This document shows positions 25,401-36,835 of a stretch of DNA of 64,000 nucleotides, piece after piece; the stretch's first letter is position 1, and each line of letters opens with the position of its first letter. The translations under genes were made by a program, and so were the position numbers. The notes under the pieces are model-generated. The model worked only from the letters and a program-made list of their open reading frames with translations, had not been told where the DNA came from and did no database searches. The DNA is taken from contig JAUCBJ010006869.1 in the NCBI GenBank assembly GCA_032718475.1, positions 56,332-120,331 on the forward strand. The letters run 5' to 3'. The stretch comes from Nemertoderma westbladi (taxonomy: Eukaryota; Xenacoelomorpha; Nemertodermatida; Nemertodermatidae).

Positions 25401-26255
25401 GTTTGTACCTGATGGTCTTTGTTTTACAGCTAGACAGAGAGTTCTCGGTTTGTACCTGATGGTCTTTGTTTTACAGCTAGACAGAGAGTTCTCGGTTTGT
25501 ACCTGATGGTCTTTGTTTTACAGCTAGACAGAGAGTTCTCGGTTTGTACGTGATGGTCTTTGTTTTTCAGCTAGACAGAGAGTTCTCGGTTTGTACCTGA
25601 TGGTCTTTGTTTTACAGCTAGAAAGAGTTCTCGGTTTGTACCTGATGGTCTTTGTTTTACAGCTAGACAGAGAGTTCTCGGTTTGTACGTGATGGTCTTT
25701 GTTTTTCAGCTAGACAGAGAGTTCTCGGTTTGTACGTGATGGTCTTTGTTTTACAGCTAGACAGAGAGTTCTCAGGTTTGTACCTAATGGTCTTTGTTTT
25801 ACAGCTAGACAGAGAGTTATTGGTTTATACCTGATGGTCTTTGTTGTACAGCTAGACAGAGAGTTCTCGGTTTGTACCAAATAGTCTTTGTTTTACAGCT
25901 AGACAGAGAGTTCTCGTTTTGTACCTGATGGTCTTTGTCTTACAGCTAGACAGAGAGTTCTCTGTTTGTACCTGATGGTCTTTGTCTTACAGCTAGACAG
26001 AGATTTCTGGGTTTGTACCTGATGGTCTTTGTTTTACAGCTAGACAGAGAGTTCTGGGTTTGTACCAAATAGTCTTTGTTTTACAGCTAGACAGAGAGTT
26101 CTCGTTTTGTACCTGATGGTCTTTGTCTTACAGCTAGACAGAGAGTTCTCTGTTTGTACCTGATGGTCTTTGTCTTACAGCTAGACAGAGATTTCTGGGT
26201 TTGTACCTGATGGTCTTTGTTTTACAGCTAGACAGAGAGTTCTGGGTTTGTACCT
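22445..26255. repeat. 47-bp satellite array
   Basis: About 81 tandem units of 47 bp, with core words TTTGTACCTGATGG, TCTTTGTTTTACAGCTAGAC and AGAGAGTTCTCGG. Some units are 2-4 bp shorter (CTAGAAAGAGTT). Rare variants recur together. The TTTGTACGTGATGG plus poly-T plus ACAACTAGATAGGGAA unit appears at 23527, 24231, 24793 and 25027, spacings close to 15, 12 and 5 units. A run starting at TCTCAGGTTTG recurs near 23990 and 25772. This is evidence of block duplications within the array. No long ORF, because 47 is not a multiple of 3. Confidence 0.95.
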
Positions 26256-26984
26256 GCTGCTGTGGGATTTTAATTTTATACCTTTGGATGTTAAATGTTG
26301 TAAACTTGGGCATATTGTTAAACTGCCTGATCAGGCATTTATAATCTGTAAGTTTTTCAATTGAATGAATTAAATTTCTTATATTTAATATATTTTGTAT
26401 AATATTCAGAAATATCTATATACATACATATTATTCGATCAACTCCCTTACTACATCTTGCTTTGTAAATGTATCAGTAGCTCACATATGTTGTTGGGCC
26501 TTTTTATTTACCAGCTATATTCAATAACTAATTTGCTGACAGATCTAATTGATACAGATTGACATTAGCCTGCATTATATTGAAAAACGCTTTAGGAATA
26601 GTGGATAGCTTTATAATTAAAAGCAATCCATTACTTCATCTTTTCCAAAAAAAGGGCATGCTGGTCATTGTGTGGTTTTCTTAAAAAACACATGGTCAAC
26701 TGTCAACTTCTATTTGGTTAAAATTCAAGTTTGGGGTTTCCTTGAAACAATTTTAACTTTCACAACTTCATTACGTATTAAGTGAGAATGACGTGGAAAA
26801 ACAGTACAAGTCTCGCTATCATCACACACATATGTGGTCTCAACCTCTATGTCTAACCTTTTTTTTTTACAAAACAATAACTGAAGACATAACGTAATTT
26901 ACCAACTAAACAATGGTAACATTTTGCGGGGCGATTTAAAACAATAATATTAGTTATTCTTAATTAAAGTGCTGTTGCATTTAC
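26256..26984. other. Unannotated AT-rich interval
   Basis: Flank of the 47-bp array. It contains a small perfect palindrome GCCTGATCAGGC (about 26321-26332). No coding or mobile-element signal was recognised. Confidence 0.4.
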
Positions 26985-27049
26985 CAACACCATGGAGGTG
27001 TTGGCAACACACTTCCGCACTGGTGGCCTATCCGCCGGGCAGCCACATC

Positions 27050-27836
27050 AAGGAAGAAGGGGGAGAGAGAAGCTTAACTTACTCCGCACCCATGATACAC
27101 ATGATAGGGGACCTGCCGTTCATCGGCCAGCTTCACTGCCAGTCGCTTACTGAACAGTTGTGCAGAAGGTGCTGTTCCACAGAAATTAGAGAAGATGAGT
27201 GGGGTGCTCCACCTTACGTAGTCTCTCCTCATAATTTCGTCATTTCCTCGCCTCGTGGGAGATGGGCGGCATACCGATTTCAATCACCACATTGGTATCT
27301 GCCAGTGAGTTATACACCGACCCAATGATAAACATTTTCTGGATGCGATTGCCCCAGAATCTTCTCACCAACACATTGAGTTGTACCGGCTGGTCCGTCG
27401 ACATGGAGCAGAGGGAGAAGGTCTCCCCCGTTGTTAGTGGCTGGAGCATCGGCTCTACTGCCATGTTGTGGGACACCCCAGTCAGGGTTTCCATGACGAA
27501 ATCTAGAATCTCATTGTTTCTGATGGAGGGGAAACCTCCAGTGGGACATGACAGGATGTGGTTTGGCGAAATTGTGAGATGGTAGAAAAACAACGAGGTG
27601 GTAGGTTTCTCAGGACGAACGATAGTGAAGGCAAACCACATCCTGAAACTCCCCAGCTTGGATAAGTGAGTGTCGTGCAGTGTGATTGGTTTGCTATTTA
27701 GCCAACCAGATGCACATTTATTTATCTGTGGTCGCTTGACCAATTTATGTTGGTTGGAACACAATAATTGGTTATAAACCTCCTCAATTTTAGCTTTCGC
27801 TACAGCAAATGACGAAGCTGCAACTAACTTCGCCAT
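27050..27836 (-). pseudogene. Endonuclease-like C-terminal domain of an RT-type mobile element, family 1
   Basis: The minus-strand frame (27240-27836) contains NHILSCPTGGFPSIRNNEIL, then EPMLQPLTTGETF, then a degenerate version of a RLDV...GFW......fDvRVfNPlA..N block. A second frame (about 27060-27235) carries STPLIFSNFCGTAPSAQLF and KRLAVKLADERQ. These blocks, in this order, are those of a family common in invertebrate genomes and found at the C-terminus of reverse-transcriptase elements: a C.C...H...C knuckle followed by conserved acidic positions like a restriction-type endonuclease. That placement is from memory and is inference. Here the acidic positions are partly lost (FIIGSVYN) and a frameshift lies near 27238. 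It abuts the LINE on the opposite strand. Confidence 0.6.
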
Positions 27837-27974
27837 GTGTGTCTGTTACTTTCTCACCACCGCCAACGGCTCACCTTTCAGGTATTTAAACGGTTCGCAA
27901 ATCCTCCTGGAACTTTCATACTGGGATTGTAAATCCACTGCGACTAGAATACGCAGCCCTTTAATCCGAACCGG

Positions 27975-29095
27975 CACTGAAAATCAAAAAAAAGATCACT
28001 GTGAGGGCTATACTGCCTTTACAGAAGCAGTTAAGTTAGCAGCTGCAGAAACAGTTCCTGTATACCCTCGAAACAGGAAAAGGGCCCCCTGGACTGACAA
28101 CAAAATTCAGAAGTGCCGAAATGACCTTCATAAGGCGCAGAAAGAGTCCCGACTCAAACAGACTACAGCGGCCAAGAATGCAGTTAAGGCTGCATCTAGG
28201 TCCCTGAACAGGCAGTACTCTGCTAATCTACAGGAGCTAATAAGCCAACAGGTTGATGCCATCAATGATGCTGACGACAGCAGGCAATCATCCCAGGCAT
28301 GGAAATCGATCAATCTGCTTACTGGGCGGAAAAGCCAACCAACCACCAAGGTTAAGGCTGAATCACCAGCCGATCGCCTCAATGGTTGGAAAGCCCACTT
28401 TGAAAAGCTCCTCAATAATGACAGGGTATTGCCTGATAACTATATAGAAGTAAAAGTGTCTGAGTCTGTACTCCCAGATATTCCCATTGGCGATATCTCC
28501 TTTGCAGAAGTGAAGGCTGCTGCAAAGAGCATTAAGACCAATCGTGCCAGTGGAGTAGATGGTGTTCCCCCTGAGGTCTTTAAAATACCTGAGTGTTTAA
28601 AGCTCATCTATCCCATCATAGTAGACATGTACCGAACAACAAGAGTCCCACAAGAAATGAAAACAAATAAGTTGGTGCCAGTTCCCAAGAAGGGCAACCT
28701 AACACTCTATGGTTCTTTTCGGGGAATCTCATTGATCTCGATTGCTGCAAAGCTATACAATAGGATTCTATTAAATCGCATCAGGGATCCCATTGAGAGA
28801 CTGCTCCGTGGAAATCAGAATGGGTTCCGTAAAGGTCGTGGGACCATGGAGCCCATTTTGGCACTTAGAAGGATAATTGAAGAGTTATCTAAAAAGAAAG
28901 ACAGACATCTGGCTGTTATCTTTGTTGACTTCTTCAAGGCCTTTGATTCAGTCTCTCGCTCACGTATGTTTAGCATACTTTCATTATATGGGATTCCTGA
29001 TGAAATTATTGCAGCAATCAGATCAGTATACGAAGGTTCGACAACATTTGTGTCTACTGTTGACGGTGACACAGAACCATTTAAGTGTTTGGGGC
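27975..29095 (+). pseudogene. LINE reverse transcriptase, N-terminal part (copy A)
   Basis: The open frame reads the pre-RT linker (YTAFTEAVKLAAAETVP, then RKRAPWTDNKIQKCRNDL) and then the RT: KLVPVPKKGN, FRGISLISIAAKLYNRILL, NQNGFRKGRGTMEPILALRR, and motif A FVDFFKAFDSVSR, whose FVDF Asp is the first catalytic metal ligand. It ends just before motif B, where one base appears to be missing near 29085-29095, moving the GVLQGD motif into another frame. The formal ORF starts at 27835 but that part has no homology. Reverse transcriptase would copy the element RNA at the chromosomal target. Confidence 0.8.
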
Positions 29096-30018
29096 GTCCT
29101 CCAAGGAGACACACTTGCACTATTCTTGTTCATTATTGTGGTTGACTATGTTCTACGCATGTCCTTAGATCATTATAATGATGATGGGGTGATGATAACT
29201 CCACCTACTGGCTCCAGAAGTCGAGGAAATCCTGCCAAGTACCTAACTGATCTAGACTTTGCTAATGACTTAGGAGTACTCTCAGAATCATTAGAGGGAG
29301 CCCAACGGCTCCTCAGCTCATTAGAACATGCTGCTTCTAGTGTTGGTCTTTTTATTAACTCCAGAAAGACCAAAATTCTGACAGTTAACTTTGAAAGTCC
29401 TCAGCAAGTCTATGATCGGATGAGCATAAGCTCAAAGGATGGTATGCTTGAGCATGTGGACGACTTCTGTTACCTGGGATCATGGATCCGGAAGTCAGGA
29501 GAGGACCTTCGAATACCTAAGGGAAAGGCATGGGCAGCCTTGAATAGACTTTCCAGGATTTGGAAGTCACCGAGAATTAATCGGAAACTTAAGGTCCGAT
29601 TATTTAGAGCAGCAGTAGTTCCAGTACTCCTCTACGGGAGTCCATGCTGGGCTCATCTCTGGATGGCACATTCACAAGAATGCTACGCCGGGTACATTGT
29701 GTCAAGTACAATGCACACATCTCCAACCAGACACTATATAACATTGGAGGTGTCTCATTGGTTCCCCCAAGCTTGACACTAGAACAAAATCGCCTCCGCT
29801 TTGCAGGACATTGCTTTCGCCGTGAGGACCAGCCAGTGCATAATCTTGTACTTTGGCAGCCTCATGGAGTGAATAAGCATGGTGGACAGCCCATGACTTT
29901 CTTGAGACGCATCTTAAAGGACATTGGCCTTAAAGATGCGGATGATCTAGCAAATGTCATAGGTGATAGGGAGTTGTGGTGGTGCAATTTTGTTGACAAG
30001 CCGGCACAGCATTCTTAA
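29096..30018 (+). pseudogene. LINE reverse transcriptase, C-terminal part (copy A), catalytic FADD changed to FAND
   Basis: This continues the RT in a second frame: GVLQGDTLALFLFIIVVDYV (motif B, with A-P changed to A-L) and then DLDFANDLGVLSESLEGAQR. The catalytic box of this family is FADD, as in copy B at 56502; here codon 29264-29266 is AAT (Asn) in place of Asp, so the polymerase would be inactive. The thumb follows (NSRKTKILTV, then DDFCYLGSWI, then LFRAAVVPVLLYGSPCWA). A deletion of about 23 bp after GSPCWA relative to copy B shifts the last 125 codons (29644-30018) into a third frame. Confidence 0.8.
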
Positions 30019-30067
30019 AAATGCAGCTGCAATGCAGCATGCCGATCCTAGTAGTAGTAGTAGTAGG

Positions 30068-31040
30068 CACTGAAAATAACTGGCGTTCTTCTGGATTTAA
30101 TGCCGGGCGTTCCACTATCTCGCACAGGCAACTGTCTACAGCCATTTCCAGTCCAGAGAAACTCTCCGCAGCTCCTGGAAATACGCCCACCAGAAACCTC
30201 CACTGACAGGAAAGACTGAAGGAAAGTACAGTGTAGGCACAATGTGGATCAACAGCAACGATTGTTGAAGGTCAATGTACGTCTGTTGTCAATTCTGCTA
30301 CTTTATCGTATAAAATCGTAGGCCTACATTTCAAACAAATAATGATGTGAAACTGAGAACATAAACACTCATGGCATTCTCATTATCAACAAAGACCTAG
30401 ACAATTTCAATTTTCAATAATTAATTCTGTATTATTTACTGCATGTATGTGGCAATTAATTAGTGGTGCTGGAGATGCAATGGTTCAAAAAGCTTCCTCA
30501 GAATAACCATTAATTCTTCTGGAATGAATTCTTACTATGAACATTTTTCATTGCCATCTTTTTATTGGCTGTAACATATAGTTTCATTATATCATGTCTG
30601 TCATTGGCTAAACCATTCCAGCACCTTTGCAGTTTTATAACAATCACTCAAGTAAATTCAGTGATTGTTTCTTAAATCGGATAGCTTTAGCGTGATTTTA
30701 TGACTACAATATAATATAATATAATATGTCTTATTTATGAGTATCATTATTAATATTTCATGATTACAAACACAAAATAAATGTTTACTGTATATTAATC
30801 AAATTCCTGTAGGTTTCAGAAGCATTACCGGTACTATAGTCTTGAATGGTGGTGGACGGTGAGTCTGTTAGTTTATTTTATATCTGCCCCACGTTCACAC
30901 TACTGTGGAAAGAGCCACGTACTTCACAATTTGGGGCGAGCTTCGTAGGTCACATTGTGAGGAGAGCCATAAAACTCATCCTGTATATTTTTAATGTTTT
31001 CAAACAAACTCATACAAAAATGCAATTAAATCGCATGAAA
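30068..31040. other. Unannotated AT-rich interval
   Basis: Downstream of LINE copy A. I see no protein homology, TIR or LTR. GCCTACATT with the TAGGCCTA word occurs near 30319. Confidence 0.4.
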
Positions 31041-32330
31041 GGCTAATAAAATGTTGTATAAAATATAATGTTGCGGGGGGTCATATTGATCCCACCACCC
31101 CCCCCCCACCCCCACCACCCCACCACCCCACCACCCCACCCCACCACCCCACCACCCCACCACCCCACCACCCCACCACCCCACCACCCCACCACCCCAC
31201 CCACCCCCCACCACCCCACCACCCTACCACCCCACCCCCCTCTAAGATGTACAAATTTTAACAATATCGTCTAATTTTTTATTTGTATGTAAATTTGACT
31301 ATTCTGATTTTCAACGGAGAAATAAAATTTCAAAAAAATTTACTGAGGTGGTTTTTTTGCATAGCAACAAAATTTCAAGGAGCGAACAATTTTAAAAAAA
31401 TATAAATATTACAATTTTCACCTTATCTTTTTCTATATATGTTTTCTAGAGCGCTGAATCCATTGGAAGATATTTAAAAATCATCCGTATATTATGAATG
31501 GCAGTTTTAGTCCTCTAAGTAAGCAATAATGAAAAAAACAAGTAAACAGCACTAATTCGATTTTGAACACAAAACATTTAATTTACTTTTATTTATTTTA
31601 ATTTTTAATTTATTATTTAATCCAGATTAAAAATCCACAGATAAGCACGACAAATAAATGACATAATCAATATTAAATATGTGCAGGCAAATTACAATAT
31701 AGAACTAAGGAAAATATATTTACGTATAATACACAAATACGTATAATGCTATAAATTCATTTTGTTTTAGGTATTTCTGGGCTGTTCTAAGGGAATTCAT
31801 TTATAATGCTCTAGATCATTATGACTCGTATTTTTCGGCGTAATATAGTAAATTTTGGTGCTAGCACCAAATTTCGCACCCATACTTCCGAAAAATACAA
31901 ATTTGAGAACTCTTATGAACTCTATGCAATTCGTACTTATTCTATTGAATTCAGATCCTTCACAAACCCATATGACGTAAGTAACAAGATTACACAAGGA
32001 AATTATATATTTGATGGTTTTCAAAATTTGGTTCTTGCACAAAAATTTTGCACCTAATTAGTTTTTATTTTATTCTATTGAATTCAGAACCCTCATCATA
32101 AACCTATAAAATGCTAGAAAAAGATGTCAGATTAAATTGAAGTATTTGGGGTATTTTCAAAATTTCGTGCGATCACCATATAGAGGCCAAAAATTCGCAA
32201 AACCTTTCTTAATGCGAATTCCGTGCAGAATTTAATTAAAATTTAAATATGCAGGATATTATTTCTCAACATGTTTATTTTCGGAGATATAATCATTTTA
32301 CTATTTCATGTTTCATAAAATATCAACTTA
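31040..32330 (+). repeat. Dispersed repeat, inverted copy at 47.4-48.74 kb
   Basis: This shares colinear words, in opposite orientation, with about 48740-47400: TTGTATAAAATATAATGTTG followed by GGGGGGTCATATTGATCCC; ATATTTAAAAATCATCC; TTTTAGTCCTCTAAG then AAACAAGTAAACAGCAC; and later modules with AAATTTTGGTGCTAGCACCA. The homology is ragged but extends over more than 1 kb. It encodes no recognisable protein. A poly(CCACC) tract lies near its left end. Confidence 0.65.
31083..31243. repeat. CCACC/CCCCACCA microsatellite tract
   Basis: About 160 bp of almost pure C/A on the plus strand made of CACCC and CCACC units. The inverted relative at 48660-48710 has poly-G/poly-C at the same place. Confidence 0.9.
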
Positions 32331-32378
32331 ATATTATTTAACCGAAAAAATGTATTATTCCTGACAGATAGACAGATC

Positions 32379-33292
32379 TGGGCGGGCGACAAGAAGCTCC
32401 GTTAGTGCTAACGGCGCCGTTAAATAAAATTATAACCGACACGAAACCTCCGTTAAATTAACGGCGGCTTTAACTAACGGAAGCCAGCGTCTCGAAGCTC
32501 CGTTACACTAACGGAGGACTCTCCGTTAAGGTATTTTACACCATGCTCCAGAAGGCACCTTTGGTTCCGTTTTGTATTCTACATAACTAATAATGCATTC
32601 TGAATGGATTCATGAATGAAGTAATGAATAAGAATGACAGGGTCCAATTCATTCTCCACCAACAACAACAGACATAGGACATGTGAACATGATGAATATG
32701 AACATGAACATGGTTGTTGGTGGTGTTGGTGGTGGGTAATTGAGATTTCCACAGGAAATCAATTTTTTATAGCTTTCATAGTATATAGAACTTGAATCCA
32801 TGTCCGGTGTATAACATTCAAACCTCTGCTCATAATCCAAGTTATATTTGTCCGTAACTCTAATAATGTGGCGCGTTGCAGCTGGTGTGGATTTAGATGT
32901 GCAATTACGAATTTTCCGTCATCGGTTAGACCCTGTCAGCGATCTTTCAGCGATACCAAATTTTACGAACGATATATTTTGGTTCACAAAAGAAGTTGCG
33001 GCAGATTTGTGCGACAGCTTATAGACGAAGACACAGAGGTCGGTGCTTTTGCAGCCGCATTTCACATTACAGTCATAAAATTTTAAATTTTTTGAATTAT
33101 GACAACAACACTTATGGGTCTTATGTCAATTTGAATGATATAATTTTTAGTAGTAATGGAGCCTTAACGGAGAGTTCACTAACGGATGCCTAAATACTCG
33201 TTCATGTCGCCAATTAGAAGTTCTCCGTTAAGTGCACTTCCGTTAAACCTCCGTTAATTTTAAAATTAACGGAGCTTCGTGTCACCCACCCC
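32379..33292. mobile_element. Palindrome-rich TIR element, copy 1
   Basis: Ends are inverted repeats: GGGCGGGCGACAAGAAGCTC then CGTTA at the left, and the complementary TAACGGAGCTTCGTGTCACC then CACCCC at the right. The interior is filled with TCCGTTA/TAACGGA words in both orientations (for example near 32457-32530 and 33165-33260), so it can fold extensively. It has no coding capacity. A very similar unit lies at 33763-34870. A convincing target duplication was not seen (AGAT occurs near both ends but the alignment is offset). Confidence 0.7.
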
Positions 33293-33762
33293 AGATTTCA
33301 CCAAAGACTGACATTCGAAATGATATTAAGGGACCCCGAAAACCACCATGGTGAAGAATTTTAGCTAGGTTGTGTATTATTTTATTATAATGTTGGCAGG
33401 CATAACAACAGACAGACATACGGACAGAGAGACAGACACGACATCAACACTGGCATCGAAAATGGAATGACCCGTAACGAAATTTCTTTCTAAGCCATAC
33501 GTATATATTTTCATTATTTACTGAAAATCGGATATAGATAGACATATCCAATTTTGCGCCGGAGGAGGTTTTAACCTTTAAAATATGAATTTTACTTGGA
33601 AACTCAATTGTTTTAAACAATGGTCTAAACATATTGACCACCAATAAAACTTCTGGTCTGAATTTTGAATTTTTCGTTCAAGTATAATATAATAAGAATA
33701 ATAGTGTTGGACGTTACTAAACTTCAATCACTGAAATCACAGCCTTTATGATAGACAAGAAG
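33293..33762. other. Spacer between the two TIR elements
   Basis: About 470 bp, AT-rich, with a GACAGACAGACATACGGACAGAGAGACAG-like simple repeat near 33410-33440. Nothing coding. Confidence 0.4.
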
Positions 33763-34870
33763 CGGGCAGGCGACAAGAAGCTCCGTTACACTAACGGATG
33801 ACTCTCCGTTACGGTATTTTACACCATCCACCAGTAGGCACCTTTAAGGTTCCGTTACACTAACGGAGGACTCTCCGTTAAGGTATTTTACACCATCCAC
33901 CAGTAGGCACCTTTAAGGTTCCGTTACACTAACGGAGGACTCTCCGTTAAGGTATTTTACACCATCCACCAGTAGGCACCTTTAAGGTTCCGTTACACTA
34001 ACGGAGGACTCTCCGTTAAGGTATTTTACACCATCCACCAGTAGGCACCTTTAAGGTTCCGTTACACTAACGGAGGACTCTCCGTTAAGGTATTTTACAC
34101 CATGCTCCAGATAGCACCTTTAAGGTTCCGTTAAGAAATGTTTTGTATTCTACCCTACATAACTAAATGCATTCTGAAAAACTATATTTATAGCTTTCAT
34201 AGTATAGAACTTGAATTCACGTTCTGTGTGACATTCAATCATCTCCGCATTATTCAAGTCCTATTCGTCGGTAGTTCTAATTAAACATTGCGGCGCGTTA
34301 CAGCTGATGTGGGAGGACTTAGATGTGCAATAACAGTTATAAACACAGTTCAACTTAGTTTTCCGTCATCAGTTAGACCCTTTCAGCAATCTTCGAGATA
34401 CCTAATTTTACGAACGATTCCTCAATGACCAGGTGGAAGTCGTTGGTCATTGAGTAGATTAGATTTCTACCCAATACTCGGGCACTTCATATGCTCTATT
34501 AGTTGATGATGTTATATTCCCGATCTTAACATTAATTGTGTTCGTTATGGCCTACACATGAAACTGTAGCGGTAGTATTTACTGCTTTGGTGTACATTAT
34601 TTTTTAGATGTGGAAGGGTTTCAATTTGAAACGGCACTCCAACAATAACATTATCGAGTTGCCTAAGCAACGAAAACAACACTCACGTGTAGGCAATTTT
34701 ATCATCATTTGGAAAGTATCACTTTTATTACTAACGGAGCCTTAACGGAGAACTCACTAACGGACGCCTAAATACTCGTTCATGTCGCCCATTATGACTT
34801 CTCCGTTAAGTACACTTCCGTTAAACCTCCGTTAACTTTAAAATTAACGGAGCTTCATGTCACCCGCCCC
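33763..34870. mobile_element. Palindrome-rich TIR element, copy 2
   Basis: It has the same terminal design as 32379-33292: GGGCAGGCGACAAGAAGCTC at the left and GAGCTTCATGTCACCCGCCC at the right. It shares interior landmarks with copy 1 (GTATTCTAC, ACATAACTAA and GCATTCTGAA; TCAGTTAGACCCT). It differs mainly by an internal 69-bp tandem repeat. No ORF. The two copies lie in the same orientation 470 bp apart. Confidence 0.7.
33783..34127. repeat. 69-bp tandem repeat inside TIR element copy 2
   Basis: Five near-identical units of 69 bp, each with CCGTTACACTAACGG (a hairpin: CCGTTA and TAACGG around CAC), CTCTCCGTTAAGG and CCACCAGTAGGCACC. The first unit carries two substitutions and the last ends CCAGATAGCACC. 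In copy 1 the corresponding part exists about once. Confidence 0.9.
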
Positions 34871-36327
34871 TGGATTGCTATAAATGGCACAAAAGAACCC
34901 ATCCTACGTGGGCATTGCGTCATTTTAAATTCGATATTGTTTGCCATACAATAGAAAAAATTTAAAAGAAAGTGTTGGACATTATCTGGAACTATGCCAA
35001 TAACTCTGGAGGCCTTCAAACATAGTATTGGAACATTAGCTCGTACTATTGAATGTCCAATCTCATCACTACACAGATACATTACCACTGTAATCATCGA
35101 CAGAATCACCTCTGCTCTAGCTGAACCCAAACGGAAAACTAAAGGGGTCATCAGTGGCTTTCCCCTTCCACAACTAAACTCATTACTGATGTACCAATAC
35201 TGCAGGAAGAAGCTCACTAAACGCATTGTCCCCGGGTCACCACACCATACTTAAAAGACCTTGCTAATTCAAACTTCATCACGAACTGTTTTAATCTTGA
35301 TGCGTTTACTCTGACTCAAAAACTAGGTACCATTGGGAACTACTTTGGCATTGTGTGAATTAGTATTTTAGCGACGATATCCTAGGGTATCTTTTTAGCT
35401 GCTATGATGATTTTATTTAAATATTTTAATTTGTCGGCGCTGTCCGAATTAAACCACTAATAATAATAATAATTACAATTGGATAGAGGTAGCTTTTAAT
35501 GCTTAATGTATGAGAAGCATTCTATATTTATGACGTAGAACTACCTCATTGGAATGTGCATTTACGGCTGATTACAATGATGCCGAGGATAGCCTATATG
35601 GATAAACAGTAAAAAAATATTTCGCCTTGAATTTTGGTATTTTGTTTTTACCTTAGTCTTGATGATGGTCGATATAATCGCAAAATTTTCTACTTTATAC
35701 CCTCAAATCAATGTAAATTTTGTCAAAGTCGAAACATTTATAAAATTTATTTTTTTCATGTCCTGTCCCATTTTCTGGGGAAATGCCCATAGGTGTTGGA
35801 CTCTGTAAATTTACACTGTAGAATAACTTCTCTACATGACGTGTCTAAGAATATTGCAGATCAAAAACATATAAAATTACTTCATTAATATTATTCTTAG
35901 AGGAAGTCAAATTCATGATTTGTACCTCCATGCTCTCAATCTTAAGAAAAGATTTTCTTTGGACGTCTGCTTGCAATCCAGCATTACCATTATTGTTCTC
36001 CAACAGGTCCGCAGACACTTGACACCGTCCAGATGAATGAACTTCTTGGTTAATTAAGATGATGCAAATCATTAAATAAAGAAGCAAAAGCAAAGGGTTT
36101 AAATGATATTAATCAGCAAATGGACAAACACCCTATAGTGATGGTTCTCACCAGAATGCCAATTAGATGAAATTGTGTGAGTTTCTATAATAAAGAGAAC
36201 CAGGGAGGTTGCGGTTGAGTGCACATTGAATCACGATAATGCATTACCATGATTTTCTCGTCACATATAAATTGGCGTTATTATACCCTGAAAGTATCGT
36301 TTACATAAAGCAATCCCTAAAGGGAAC
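34871..36327. other. Unannotated interval
   Basis: ORFs on both strands (34855-35226 minus, 34994-35254 plus, 35845-36093 minus) have no recognisable domain. No LTR or TIR pair was found. Confidence 0.35.
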
Positions 36328-36515
36328 TATATCCGGTCTGGAGATACAAAGTCCGGCCCAGAGATACTAAGTCCGGCCCAGAGATACAAAGTCCGGCCCA
36401 GAGATACTAAGTCCGGCCCAGAGATACAAAGTCCGGCCCAGAGATACTAAGTCCGGCCCAGAGATACTATCTCCGGACTGGATATATAAAGTCCGGCACG
36501 GAGATACAAAGTTCA
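36328..36515. repeat. 20-bp tandem repeat (AGTCCGGCCCAGAGATACAA)
   Basis: About nine units of 20 bp, alternating ATACAA and ATACTA, more degenerate at both ends (GGTCTGGAGATAC, GGCACGGAGATAC). It directly abuts the 3' broken end of a LINE fragment. Confidence 0.9.
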
Positions 36516-36835
36516 GCCCATGCTGGTCCTCAAGGCGAAAATAATGTGCTGGTAAGCGGAGGCGGCTTTGCGCTTTGTTCAAGTCTCAAGCTTGGTGGGA
36601 CTAATGGAACACCTCCAATGTTATATAGTGTCTGGTTGGAGATGTGTGCATTGTACATGACACAGTGAACCCGGCGTAGCATTCTTGTGTATTTACCATT
36701 CAGAGAGTTGGTATCCTTAGAAGTTAGAGCCATGGACTCAGTTCCTTCTCTCAGGTTTTTGTCAGTTCTTGTTTCAGCATATAGACTGCCATATAGGAGT
36801 ACTGGTTCTACTGCAACTCTAAATAATTTAACCGT
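36516..36835 (-). mobile_element. LINE fragment D (C-terminal RT region)
   Basis: The minus strand reads NGKYTRMLRRVHCVMYNAHI followed by SNQTLYNIGGVPLVPPSL, the same C-terminal block found in LINE copies A (about 29665-29775) and B (about 56920-57030). Upstream bases match the AAVVPVLLYGS part. About 320 bp; both ends are broken. The 20-bp tandem repeat replaces the expected 3' sequence. Confidence 0.75.

Larger units (their letters stand above)
27960..30067 (+). mobile_element. LINE copy A, 5'-truncated, (TAG)n tail
   Basis: This is a non-LTR retrotransposon fragment with the linker and RT core and a 3' end GATCC followed by (TAG)n at about 30049-30067. A second copy (56001-57337) has the same 3' end and tail, which fixes the 3' boundary. 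The AP-endonuclease part is absent; a fragment of it from another copy lies at 48880-49455. The short 3' end with a trinucleotide tail and RT residues such as GFRKGRGT suggest an RTE-like clade, though I cannot exclude CR1/L2. The 5' limit is approximate, where linker homology begins. Confidence 0.8.

Noticed and set aside
31026-31274. Gly/Trp- or Pro/His-rich ORFs
   Set aside because: Translations of the CCACC microsatellite.
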